Source: Candidatus Solincola tengchongensis (GTDB lineage Bacteria > Actinomycetota > Geothermincolia > Geothermincolales > RBG-13-55-18). From it: a stretch of 13,926 nucleotides of DNA. The notes under the pieces are model-generated. The model was not told where the DNA came from, made no database searches, and saw nothing but the letters and a program-made list of their open reading frames with translations. Positions 1 to 7,727 of this stretch are shown piece after piece (the stretch's first letter is position 1; each line of letters opens with the position of its first letter). A program made the translations under genes and the position numbers. The stretch spans positions 9,008-22,933 of the forward strand of contig MU158600.1 in assembly GCA_015711895.1 (NCBI GenBank), in the 5' to 3' direction.

Positions 1-804
1 AGCGTCCTGCCATCCCCTTCGGCGGCTCTCCATCAGGCTTAGGATGTGAGGGATGACCTCGGGAGGAGTCGTGGGGTTGAGGATGTTGCTAGCCAGCCGG
101 GACATCGTGGCCATTGTCGACGTCGAGAACTCGCGTTCCAGCCGGTTTTCGCCGAACATCTCCCTTATCTGCCTGGAGCGCGTGTTCATGGAGCTGTAGG
201 AGATGCCGAAGAAGGCCGCGATCTCGTATGCCGCCACGTGTGGCTCAAACCAGGGGGTGAACAGCAGGTTGATGCTTCCCAAGGCATGGATGACGCCCGC
301 CGCCCAGACCTCGGGTTTGCCGGAGAGGAAGGGAACCTCCTTCTTGCGGGACATCTTTTCCACCAGCCTCCCGCACAACTCCCGGTATTCCGAATCCAGG
401 TAGCGGTCGCAGAAGGAGAAGACGAGCTCCAGGATACGCTCCTTTTTTTCGTGGATATCCCGTTTCTTCTTCGCCTGCGACCCGGAAGAGCCTTCGGAGA
501 AGCCCTTTTTCAAGTCCAGGATAAGAGCCTCCGCTCCCTCCTCGCCCCGGTTCCATATGGAGTGAGGCGTGCCGGCGAGGATGAAGGCCGCCTCCCTCCC
601 CTTCACCTCCAGGGGATGTCCTCCTATTTCCAGCACGAGCGTTCCGTGGAGAACCACGACGACGTGATCGTGGGCGTGGGCATGCGGCTTAGGGGGCCCT
701 CCTTCGCCGGGTTCCAACCCCAAAAAAACGCATTTTATGACCCGATTCCCCTCCCCGTTCAAGAGGGGAACGGGTCGCGAAAAGCCGTGGGACCGCAATC
801 TCAT
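1..804 (-). CDS. Cupin domain fused to DUF6398-like domain protein, 3' end cut by window edge
   Basis: The frame runs open from ATG 804 to the left edge (268 codons, no stop), so the C-terminus is missing. GGAGGA at 816-811 sits 6 bases before the ATG. Residues about 25-98 form a cupin barrel: a His-rich metal motif (H41, H43, H45, H47), then LVLEIGGHPLEV and the second motif AGTPHSIWN with H81. A charged Lys/Glu linker (about 108-125) leads to residues about 125-235. This part resembles DUF6398: ELCGRLVEKMSRK, then GKPEVWAAGVIHALGSIN (162-179), then a helix-turn-helix-looking stretch, YEIAAFFGISYSSMNTRSRQ (193-212). The DUF6398 call is from memory of the family pattern. The function is unknown. 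By inference it may be a small-molecule-sensing regulator, with the cupin as sensor and the C-terminal part as a possible nucleic-acid-binding module. It stands alone, divergent from the YhaM-like gene across a long gap. Confidence 0.8.
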   Translation of the reverse strand, partial: MRLRSHGFSRPVPLLNGEGNRVIKCVFLGLEPGEGGPPKPHAHAHDHVVVVLHGTLVLEIGGHPLEVKGREAAFILAGTPHSIWNRGEEGAEALILDLKKGFSEGSSGSQAKKKRDIHEKKERILELVFSFCDRYLDSEYRELCGRLVEKMSRKKEVPFLSGKPEVWAAGVIHALGSINLLFTPWFEPHVAAYEIAAFFGISYSSMNTRSRQIREMFGENRLEREFSTSTMATMSRLASNILNPTTPPEVIPHILSLMESRRRGWQDA

Positions 805-1736
805 CACCCTTCCTCCAGCCCGGATTCCACGCGACCCTGGTGGTACCCTTCTCGGCCATCCCTTCAAGCCCTGCCTGACCTCTCCTTACGTGAACGGTCG
901 CCGACCCTCTCTTTTCTGTCCTTCAATTTTCCTATCCGCCTCTCGTGATTACAAGTGGCAGCACAGTCGCCGAGGCGCTGTCTGGGCCCGCCTGAAGGCC
1001 CTGTGCCCGGCTGCAGAGGGTAAAGAGACGGCGGGACGCGTTTCCGCTCTTTTACCGGATTTTTCCTGGACTGGATCGCCTTACCTGACGGATGGCAGCG
1101 GCATGCGACCTCCTTGTTGTGCACCGTATCCGCCAGCGGGCAACACGGTGAACCTCGGATGCAGCGGCGCCGGAGGAAATAAGCGCCGCCGTGAGAACGC
1201 GCTCCCCCATGGACACGGGTAGGAGGCATCGTTTCTCGAGCGCCTCCGTCCCCGCTGCGAGGGCTCGCGATTGCGGAAATGGTCACCGGGAAAGAAACCC
1301 TTCGGACTCGAGCCTTGATACCTCGGGGCGGTGAGGGAAGGCATCCGTTTCAGTCGGGTTTCGAGGCGGCATCGCATGGTCCGGAGTCGTTTGTCACCCC
1401 TCTCGGTTAGCATTTTCTAAGAAGGGTGAGAAGAAGACCGTGGCCATAAACCGCATGTTGCCGAGCTGAACGGCTCTAATTGCTCGGTCGGCGGGTAGTG
1501 CATGGACGAATAGATAGTAATTAATGCCATAAAGAAAAGATGAGGGCGAAGGGACATCAAATGTATCGCCATCCGAGCGCTCCGGCGGCGAAGGCTGCCT
1601 GTTGGGAAGGAGAGAATCTTTTCTCGCCCGTATAGGGGGTTGGCAGGAAAGAAACGTGAGAGGAAGAAATTTTCGATTGAGAGCCGTTCGGTGACCGGAT
1701 TGCCGGACCGCAAGGGCTGGAGGACGGGAGGACGAG
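805..1736. other. 930-base gap without a supportable gene; divergent upstream region
   Basis: Both flanking genes point away from this stretch, so their promoters should lie here. The open frames inside it (for example 864-1286 minus, 1081-1413 minus, 737-1222 plus) have Arg/Pro/Gly/Ser-rich translations, no recognisable domain and no good ribosome binding site. An AT-rich patch at about 1505-1545 is the most promoter-like zone, but I found no convincing -35/-10 pair on either strand. Two modest inverted repeats are present: 1164-1189 (7-bp stem) and 1461-1487 (6-bp stem, 15-base loop). No tRNA-like or riboswitch-like motif was recognised. Confidence 0.6.
1164..1189. repeat. Inverted repeat, 7-bp stem
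   Basis: GCGGCGC (1164-1170) is perfectly complementary to GCGCCGC (1183-1189) around a 12-base purine-rich loop. There is no T-run on either side, so it does not look like an intrinsic terminator. It lies in the middle of the long divergent gap. Its role is unknown and it could be chance in GC-rich sequence. Confidence 0.4.
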
Positions 1737-2732
1737 ATGCCCAAGCAACTGGTGAGCGAGCTGGAACCCGGGGAGGAGGTAAAGAGCGTTTTCCTGGTCA
1801 TGCGCAAGGAGCTGCGCAAGACCAAGACAGGAGCGCCTTACCTGGCCCTGGAGCTGGCGGACAAGAGTGGAAAGGTGGAGGCGCGGATCTGGGACAACGC
1901 CCTCCGCTACAAGGACGCCTTCGCCGAGAGGGATTACGTCGCCGTGAGCGGACGGGTGGAGAGATACCGCGAACAGGTCCAGGTGGTGGTGAACTCCCTG
2001 CGCCGCTGCGCCGAGGAGGAGGTGGACGTCTCCGACTTCCTCCGAGTTGTGGGGACGGATCGCGCGGAGCTGGAGGGCGAGTTGCGCCTGGCGGCAGAAG
2101 AAGTAAGGAACTTTCACCTCAAGAGCCTGCTTCTCAGTTTCCTCAACGACCCCGATTTCATGCGCCGCTTCACCAGGGCCCCTGCCGCCAAGAATTACCA
2201 TCATCCTTATCTGGGGGGCCTGCTGGAACACACCGCCAACACGGTACGCATCTGCCGCATGGTCTGTGAGCTCTATCCCGAGGTGGACCGCGACTTGCTC
2301 ATCACCGCCGCCGCTCTCCACGACATAGGCAAGATACAGGAGCTGGAATACGACAGGGCCATCGACTTCACCGACGCCGGTCGTTTCCTGGGGCACCTCC
2401 TGCTCTCCGACCAGATGATAAGAGAGAGGATAGCCGCCATGCCGGGATTCCCCGAGGATCTGGCCATGCGTCTGCGCCACGCCGTCCTCAGCCACCACGG
2501 CGAGCTGGAATGGGGATCACCCAAGCGCCCCAAGACCCTGGAGGCCATCCTCCTGCATCATGTGGACAACCTGGACGCCAAGGTGAACAGCTTCCGGGAG
2601 ATAATCGAGAGGTCTGCGGAGAGCGACTCCCCCTGGACGGACATGCGGAATCTCTTCAAGCGCCCGCTCTACAATCCGCGCGCCTTGAGCCAGGAGATGG
2701 AGCTGGACCTGGAGGAGGAGTTGCCGCGGTAG
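1737..2732 (+). CDS. OB-fold/HD-domain protein, YhaM-type 3'-5' exoribonuclease family
   Basis: The protein is 331 residues, close to the usual length of about 315-330 for YhaM-family proteins. ATG 1737 is preceded by GGAGGACGAG. Residues about 10-90 look like an OB-fold nucleic-acid-binding domain (LELADKSGKVEARIWDN and VSGRVERYREQVQVVV). Residues about 150-290 are an HD metal-dependent phosphohydrolase domain. Its likely metal ligands are H165 (GGLLEHTANTV), the HD pair H195/D196 (ALHDIGKI), H220, H253/H254 (LSHHGELEWG) and D277. Known YhaM proteins degrade short RNAs and some DNA from the 3' end in a metal-dependent way in the cytoplasm. The key residues are intact, so activity is likely. 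It sits alone on the plus strand and converges on the transglutaminase operon. The family assignment is strong but the exact substrate is inferred. Confidence 0.88.
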   Translation: MPKQLVSELEPGEEVKSVFLVMRKELRKTKTGAPYLALELADKSGKVEARIWDNALRYKDAFAERDYVAVSGRVERYREQVQVVVNSLRRCAEEEVDVSDFLRVVGTDRAELEGELRLAAEEVRNFHLKSLLLSFLNDPDFMRRFTRAPAAKNYHHPYLGGLLEHTANTVRICRMVCELYPEVDRDLLITAAALHDIGKIQELEYDRAIDFTDAGRFLGHLLLSDQMIRERIAAMPGFPEDLAMRLRHAVLSHHGELEWGSPKRPKTLEAILLHHVDNLDAKVNSFREIIERSAESDSPWTDMRNLFKRPLYNPRALSQEMELDLEEELPR

Positions 2733-2937
2733 AAGTCTTTCGGTTGGTGCGGAAAGCGTTACAGGCGAATTTCGGGGCAAACGATCGCACTCTTTAACAT
2801 CCTCCGCGCCGGCGCCCTTCCAGCTTGCGGGAAACGGGTTTGACGGATTCTGCTTCACGGGGTAAACGGAGGAGAAAAGTGGGGCTTCGAGGGGTGGGGC
2901 CAGTGTTGTGCGCCGGTACCGTGGCCAGCACGGGGCT

Positions 2938-5175
2938 TCAGCGGTGCTTTGCCGCCGAACGGTGCCTGAGCCACCGAGAGGCGGGCCTTAAAGACGAACG
3001 CAGGGCATGCATGGCGTGCAGCATCCCTTCGCGGAAACGTTGGAGCTCTCCGACATCCAAAGGATGCCCTCCATAGCGTGCCCTCTCGTACAGGAGGAGT
3101 TCCGCCTCCAGGTCCAGTCCGGGGATTGCCTCCTTTAACATGGAAAAATATTCCTTTAGCGTGCTTCCCGGAGGACGCGGATACCCCAGCCTTCCGGCAT
3201 CTTCCAGGAAAATGCCCATGAGTGAATGCAGGGCGGGAGCGTTCGAAGCGGTCGCGCGCCGTTTACGCAGGTGGACCCTGAGTATAAGCCCGGCCATGAG
3301 AAGCAGGGCAAGGGCTGAGGGAAGCCACGGCGCACTGCGCGCTGAGTAAAGGACGCCGGAGGCAAGGGGGGACAGGCCGCCGCCGAGGGCGGAGAGCCCC
3401 CTCTTCAGGGCGGAGCGCAGGGAGGGGGGCAGGAGTGAGGACAGGGTACGGCCCACCCAGGCGAAGAAGTCGCGGAAGACCCACGAAAGGCCGTAGGAGC
3501 CACGGCTTTCGGGAAGGGAGAAACCGGGTGTGGGCTCCCTGGTCACCCAGCCCACTCCCGCCAGGTAGACCTCCACCCAGGCGTGGGCGTCGTCGAGGGT
3601 CACTTCGTATAGGCCGGTCACCGGGTTGTATTCCCCGGTGGCGTATCCAGTGACCACCCGGGAGGGGACGCCCGCCAGGCGGCACAACACGGCGTGGGCG
3701 GTGGCGAAGTGCTCGCAGTAACCACGGCGCGTCTCGAAGAGGAAGTGGTCCACGGCATCTTGGCCTGGAGGAAGAGGCGGTACGTCGAGGGAATAGGCGT
3801 ACTCGCTTTTGAGGAAGTCCTCGATAGCCTTGACGCGTTCCAGTGGTCCGGCATCAGATGGTATTATTTTCCTGACCAGCTCCTTCACCCTTTCAGGCAT
3901 TTCCGGCAGTTCGAGGTAGGGCCGCATGGCCTCTCCTGTGGCGAAAGCACCGAGGGAGGCCATCTCTTCCTCGCTCATGTCGATACTGTGGGACACCACG
4001 CTGTAGACCAGACCCTCCGTGAGCTCGAACGGGCTCCTGGTGCCGGATTCATCGTGGTAGACGTAGTCGGACGGGTAGTAAAGCAGACTTGGGCGATAGG
4101 CGGCGAAGATCACGTTGGGCTGGTCGCTCTGAAGGTAATAAGTCTGCAGAATCGTTTTTCTCGCCAGGTGAGACTGGCATTCCGGGGCGGGTATGGTGAA
4201 GGGCTGGTAAGGAGTGCCCAGCCTGGGCGGCTCCTCCTCGGGGAGGACCCAGGAGTAGCCGTTGTAGACGGAGAAGGCCAATCCCCTCCAGTAAGCGGGT
4301 TCGCTGGCCCGCACCAGCATCACCGGGAGATCCACAAGCTTGCCCCTTGCCCTCAGGTCCAAGAAGGTGCCGAAACCGAAGTAGGCTTCGGGGTTGACCT
4401 CCAGGGGACGGTCGGGTGGGCGGAGGGGGAGCTGAGGGTATCCCGGGTTGCGCACCGAATAGCCCTGGGAGGAGAACCAGGGACGCCGGAGGGAGAAGGG
4501 GAGGGAACGGATGTAGGTGGCCGGGATACGAGGTATGAAGGCTCCCACCAGAAGACCCACGACCACTACAAACACCAAGAGCAAGCTGAGGGTGGCGGAG
4601 ACTCCCCTCCAGACCGTCCTGGGAGGGCTCTTGAGATGGCCGTTCCGGGAGAAGGAAGCAAGCCGGGACCTCTGGGCGAAGTAGAGCGAGGGAGCGGCAC
4701 AGGCCAGCCAGAGGAGCACGACCCAGGCAAAGGATGAGGTGAGGGAGTAGGAGGCGGCCAGAGCCAGGATGATGAACGAGCTTACCAAGGAGAGCAGCAG
4801 ATCCCTGCGGCGCGGCAGATCGAAGCTGTGCAGCACCTGTACCCACAGGAACAGCTCGGCCAGTGGCGCGCGGGTGTCAAACGGCTGCAAGTAGGACCGG
4901 CGCAGGAAGGAAGCCAGGGCCACCAGGGTGAGGGCGGCGATGGTCAGCTTGACGGGGATGTTGGAGCGGTGGCGGCGCCACCAGCTGAAAAGGGATCCCG
5001 CGGATATCAGGAGGAGGGATGCCAGGACCAACGAGGCATTGATCACCTCCTGGAGGCCAAGGGCGGCGATGGACACGCACACCGAGGCCCAGACGGCAAG
5101 GCGCAGCCCTCCGGATTCCTCTATATCCCTCGGCGCCGCAAGCCTGCGCAGGTTACGCAGGGATTTTCCAGACAT
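2938..5175 (-). CDS. TgpA-like membrane transglutaminase (DUF3488 / transglutaminase core / DUF4129-like)
   Basis: This 745-residue membrane protein has about seven hydrophobic segments between residues 25 and 212. They are followed by a large extracytoplasmic part, a transglutaminase-like core at about 440-555, one more membrane segment (about 618-633) and a cytoplasmic DUF4129-like tail (about 645-725). The papain-like triad is visible: C487 in RRGYCEHFATAHA, H531 in DDAHAWVEVY and an acidic residue E547 in REPTPGF. Glu rather than Asp at the third position is, as I recall, common in actinobacterial homologues. ATG 5175 is the first start after an in-frame TGA. It lies inside the end of the DUF58 gene (55-base overlap), which suggests translational coupling. 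GAGGAG lies about 13 bases upstream, rather far. TgpA itself is an essential Pseudomonas protein of unclear substrate, so a cell-envelope protein cross-linking or hydrolase role here is inference. Confidence 0.9.
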   Translation of the reverse strand: MSGKSLRNLRRLAAPRDIEESGGLRLAVWASVCVSIAALGLQEVINASLVLASLLLISAGSLFSWWRRHRSNIPVKLTIAALTLVALASFLRRSYLQPFDTRAPLAELFLWVQVLHSFDLPRRRDLLLSLVSSFIILALAASYSLTSSFAWVVLLWLACAAPSLYFAQRSRLASFSRNGHLKSPPRTVWRGVSATLSLLLVFVVVVGLLVGAFIPRIPATYIRSLPFSLRRPWFSSQGYSVRNPGYPQLPLRPPDRPLEVNPEAYFGFGTFLDLRARGKLVDLPVMLVRASEPAYWRGLAFSVYNGYSWVLPEEEPPRLGTPYQPFTIPAPECQSHLARKTILQTYYLQSDQPNVIFAAYRPSLLYYPSDYVYHDESGTRSPFELTEGLVYSVVSHSIDMSEEEMASLGAFATGEAMRPYLELPEMPERVKELVRKIIPSDAGPLERVKAIEDFLKSEYAYSLDVPPLPPGQDAVDHFLFETRRGYCEHFATAHAVLCRLAGVPSRVVTGYATGEYNPVTGLYEVTLDDAHAWVEVYLAGVGWVTREPTPGFSLPESRGSYGLSWVFRDFFAWVGRTLSSLLPPSLRSALKRGLSALGGGLSPLASGVLYSARSAPWLPSALALLLMAGLILRVHLRKRRATASNAPALHSLMGIFLEDAGRLGYPRPPGSTLKEYFSMLKEAIPGLDLEAELLLYERARYGGHPLDVGELQRFREGMLHAMHALRSSLRPASRWLRHRSAAKHR

Positions 5176-6485
5176 TTGGCTATGTCATCTCCTCGGCCGC
5201 ATACGGCCACACCCTCGACATAGGGGGGCAGCTCCACGGAACCGTGGCGCAGGATGCGCTCCAGCGAGCCGCCGTTCTCCATGCCGGTATTCCATTTATT
5301 GCCATCCGGTCCCTCGACCAGAATCCAGACCACCCCGAGGTCCTGTGGTATGCGGGATGCCGCCGGCAGGTCCTGGAGAGAGCTTACCGCGACTATCTGG
5401 CACACGAGAGCGCCACCGGATATCATGTGACGCAAACCCTCCAGCTGTTCCGTTGGTCCCGGCTCGCCCTCCGATTCCAGCGCTGCAAGCCAGCGGAGAG
5501 CCGCCCGAAGGCCCGGTGCCTCGTAGGCAACGGGAACGGGGCCTCGGTAGGCGGCCAAGGTCACCGGGCACCCCACCGAAAAGGCGTAGGCGGCAGCGGT
5601 GGCCGCCACGCGGGCCTGCGCGTCCAGTCGGTCCCGGGCTTTCCAACCTCCCGAGTCACTCCCGCGGTTGTCCAGTAGGACGACCAGCCGGATGCTCCTC
5701 TCGGCCTCGAACTCCCTGACCACCAGTTCTCCGCGCCTGGCCGTGGTCTTCCAGTGCACCCGCCCCAGGGGATCGCCTGGCCGGTACTCGCGCACCCCGT
5801 AAAAGTCCAGCCCCTCTCCCCGGGTGGTGGCCGGAAGGAGTTCGCGCCAGGGGTAAAGGAGGGCGTCCAGGAAGGGGAAAGAGGTGAGCTCCGCGTAGCG
5901 GGGATAGACTTCCAGCCGGGATGCCGGGGTTATCCGGCTGGAGTGCCGGGAGAGCCCCAGAGTCCCCTCGGAGTAAAAGTAGAGTGGCCAGTCGCGGTAG
6001 ATGCCCCGGCGCAGTCCACTCCTCCTGTATCTTATGGCCTCTTCCTCTCCGCCGGGCAGGCGGGGGAGCAGAAGCACCGCCGCTCCGCCGGGATACCCGT
6101 CGTCGTGAGCGGCCTCCACATCTCCGGCAAGCGCTTCACGAAGCGCCTCTCTTATGCTCCGGCGTTTGGCTTTAAGGACGAATCTCGACCTCGTATCCGC
6201 TTCACAGGGATCCGCGTCGATGACCGCCAGGAGATGGCGTGCGAAACGCCCGCCGTTGCGCACCCGTATCTCTATCTCCAGGTCCTCTCCCTCGACGGCA
6301 CCCGGCGGGTGGAGGCGCTCCGCCTCGAGTCCGCGCACTTGGAAGAGAGATTCCAGCCAGGAGACCAGCAGTGCCGCAAGGAGGAGGCCTGCCAGCCAGA
6401 AAAGCCAGCCCGATTGGGAGTTTATCCCGATCAAGATCATGGCCAGGGAAAGAGCCACCACGATCAGGGAACGCGCGGAAAACAA
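5121..6485 (-). CDS. DUF58 domain-containing protein, membrane-anchored, MoxR partner
   Basis: The start I favour is TTG 6485, giving 454 residues. A GTG two codons upstream (6491) overlaps the last base of AGGAGG (6496-6491), so it cannot be paired with that site; the TTG lies 5 bases after it. Two hydrophobic segments at about residues 5-45 form a membrane hairpin. A middle beta-rich region follows, then the DUF58 signature GEGLDFYGVREYRPGD (about 223-238) and RVHWKTTARRGELVVREFE. The segment that follows, starting VVLLDNRGS, resembles the first strand of a von Willebrand A fold but lacks a canonical DxSxS MIDAS motif. The gene begins right after the moxR stop (6495) and overlaps tgpA by 55 bases, so the three are almost certainly one transcript. 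DUF58 proteins are known to travel with MoxR ATPases, probably as chaperone or adaptor partners; the actual client is unknown. Confidence 0.9.
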   Translation of the reverse strand: MFSARSLIVVALSLAMILIGINSQSGWLFWLAGLLLAALLVSWLESLFQVRGLEAERLHPPGAVEGEDLEIEIRVRNGGRFARHLLAVIDADPCEADTRSRFVLKAKRRSIREALREALAGDVEAAHDDGYPGGAAVLLLPRLPGGEEEAIRYRRSGLRRGIYRDWPLYFYSEGTLGLSRHSSRITPASRLEVYPRYAELTSFPFLDALLYPWRELLPATTRGEGLDFYGVREYRPGDPLGRVHWKTTARRGELVVREFEAERSIRLVVLLDNRGSDSGGWKARDRLDAQARVAATAAAYAFSVGCPVTLAAYRGPVPVAYEAPGLRAALRWLAALESEGEPGPTEQLEGLRHMISGGALVCQIVAVSSLQDLPAASRIPQDLGVVWILVEGPDGNKWNTGMENGGSLERILRHGSVELPPYVEGVAVCGRGDDIAKCLENPCVTCAGLRRRGI

Positions 6486-6490
6486 CGCCA

Positions 6491-6496
6491 CCTCCT
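6491..6496 (-). promoter_or_regulatory. Ribosome binding site that decides the DUF58 start
   Basis: On the minus strand AGGAGG overlaps the moxR TAG stop (6497-6495). Its final G is also the first base of an in-frame GTG (6491-6489), leaving no spacing for that codon. TTG 6485 is 5 bases downstream and is the more likely initiator. The overlap with the moxR stop points to termination-reinitiation coupling. Confidence 0.6.
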
Positions 6497-7445
6497 AAAG
6501 CACGGGCACCGGGACGCGCTCCAGGACCCCCTGGATGAGGGAACGGGCTTCGGATAGGGCGCGGGAACGGGCGGCGGGAATGATGCGGTGAGCTAGCACC
6601 GGGACGGCCAGGGACTTTACGTCGTCGGGGGTCACGAACTCGCGGCCCTCCAGGAAGGCCCTGGCCTGGGCCGTACGAACCAGGAATATGGTGCCGCGGG
6701 GGCTTGAACCCAGGTGGAAACCCTCCTCCACACGGGTGAGTCGCACCAGCTCCACGGCGTAGGAGAGCACGTCAGGATGCACGGTGACCTCACGGACCCT
6801 CCTCTGCAGGACGGGGATGTCCTCGGCCTCCAGGACAGGGCCCAACGCGTTCACCGGATGCTCGAGGAGCTGGGCCTCCACTATCTCCCGCTCCACCTCC
6901 GCCGATGGGTAGCCGATGGTGAGGCTCATGCAGAAGCGGTCCAGCTGGCCCTCGGGAAGGGGATATGTCCCGTGGTATTCCACGGGGTTCTGAGTGGCGA
7001 TGACGAAGAAGGGCCGGGGCAGGGTATGGGTGGTGCCGTCGGCGGTGACCTGGCCTTCGTCCATGGCCTCGAGGAGACTGGACTGGGTGCGAGGAGTAGC
7101 CCGGTTTATCTCGTCGGCCAGGATTACGTTAGCGAATATGGGTCCCGGCTTGAACTCGAAGTCCGACGTCTTCTGGTTGTAGATCACCGTGCCGGTGACG
7201 TCGGAGGGGAGGAGGTCGGGAGTGAACTGTATGCGACGGTAGGTGCCGTGGATGGACAAGGCCAGCGAGCGGGCCAGCATGGTCTTGCCCACCCCGGGGA
7301 CGTCCTCCACCAGCAGGTGCCCGCCGCTGAGCAGGGCGACCACCGCCAGGACGACCTGCTCGTCCTTGCCCCGGATCACCCGGCGCACGTTGTCCACAAG
7401 AGCCCTTGCCGGACCGTTTCCCCCGTCCGCCGTCCTCTCTCCCAT
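6495..7445 (-). CDS. MoxR-family AAA+ ATPase
   Basis: The protein is 316 residues, the usual MoxR length. ATG 7445 has GGAGG at 7456-7452 with 6-base spacing. Visible motifs are Walker A DVPGVGKT (48-55), Walker B VILADE (107-112) followed by INRATPRTQSSLLEAMDE, sensor 1 region IATQNPVE (149-156) and LDRF (168-171). Arg-rich lid sequences such as GSSPRGTIFLVRTAQA lie near the C-terminus, where sensor 2 is expected. MoxR ATPases are known chaperone-like ATPases that act on partner proteins, usually with DUF58/VWA proteins encoded beside them, as here. It is the first gene of the moxR-DUF58-tgpA operon, and its leader contains two short hairpins. Confidence 0.95.
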   Translation of the reverse strand: MGERTADGGNGPARALVDNVRRVIRGKDEQVVLAVVALLSGGHLLVEDVPGVGKTMLARSLALSIHGTYRRIQFTPDLLPSDVTGTVIYNQKTSDFEFKPGPIFANVILADEINRATPRTQSSLLEAMDEGQVTADGTTHTLPRPFFVIATQNPVEYHGTYPLPEGQLDRFCMSLTIGYPSAEVEREIVEAQLLEHPVNALGPVLEAEDIPVLQRRVREVTVHPDVLSYAVELVRLTRVEEGFHLGSSPRGTIFLVRTAQARAFLEGREFVTPDDVKSLAVPVLAHRIIPAARSRALSEARSLIQGVLERVPVPVL

Positions 7446-7475
7446 TGAATTCCTCCCCGCCTCGGGGCTATAAGC

Positions 7476-7495
7476 CGGCCGTCCCTATACGGCCG
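7476..7495. repeat. 7-bp perfect inverted repeat in moxR leader
   Basis: CGGCCGT (7476-7482) pairs perfectly with ACGGCCG (7489-7495) around the 6-base loop CCCTAT. It lies about 30 bases upstream of the moxR start, so it is either a leader hairpin or a repressor-type operator. No T-run follows, so it is not a classic terminator. Confidence 0.5.
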
Positions 7496-7522
7496 CATCA
7501 CCGCCCGGCTCTCCGGACCGGA

Positions 7523-7538
7523 AGGCGATTCATCGCCT
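7523..7538. repeat. Short tight hairpin between moxR and the PP-loop gene
   Basis: AGGCGA (7523-7528) pairs with TCGCCT (7533-7538) around TTCA. An extra outer pair is possible at 7521/7540. It is one of three inverted repeats within about 110 bases in this divergent intergenic region. Its function is unknown. Confidence 0.4.
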
Positions 7539-7569
7539 CCCGCGGCGCTTCCGGGCGGAGACCCCAATT

Positions 7570-7587
7570 CCTAATATCGAGATTAGG
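7570..7587. promoter_or_regulatory. Operator-like palindrome in divergent intergenic region
   Basis: CCTAAT (7570-7575) and ATTAGG (7582-7587) form a perfect 6-6-6 inverted repeat around ATCGAG, in an otherwise GC-rich setting. The dyad spacing suits a dimeric helix-turn-helix regulator. It lies midway between the divergent moxR (start 7445) and PP-loop gene (start 7728). No clear -35/-10 pair was found to anchor it, so an operator role is inference. Confidence 0.4.
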
Positions 7588-7727
7588 GGCCGGGATGTTG
7601 AGATGCAACGACGGAGGTCAATGGGCTGCGTTCCCCCCGACCCGGGCAGGGGCGTGGTTTCGTCTTTCATAAGAGGCGGGGATAATGGAAGACGTCGGAC
7701 CAACGGGTCGTGGAAGAGGAATACGGG

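Noticed and set aside
46..948. Plus-strand 300-codon open frame
   Set aside because: It is the antisense shadow of the cupin/DUF6398-like gene, which has recognisable domains and a good ribosome site on the minus strand.
864..1413. Minus-strand open frames in the long gap
   Set aside because: They overlap one another, are Arg/Ser/Gly/Pro-rich, and have no domain or ribosome site.
3534..3542. Glu (E547) replacing the catalytic Asp in the transglutaminase
   Set aside because: The EPTP form is, to my knowledge, common in actinobacterial homologues, so it is not a sign of inactivity.
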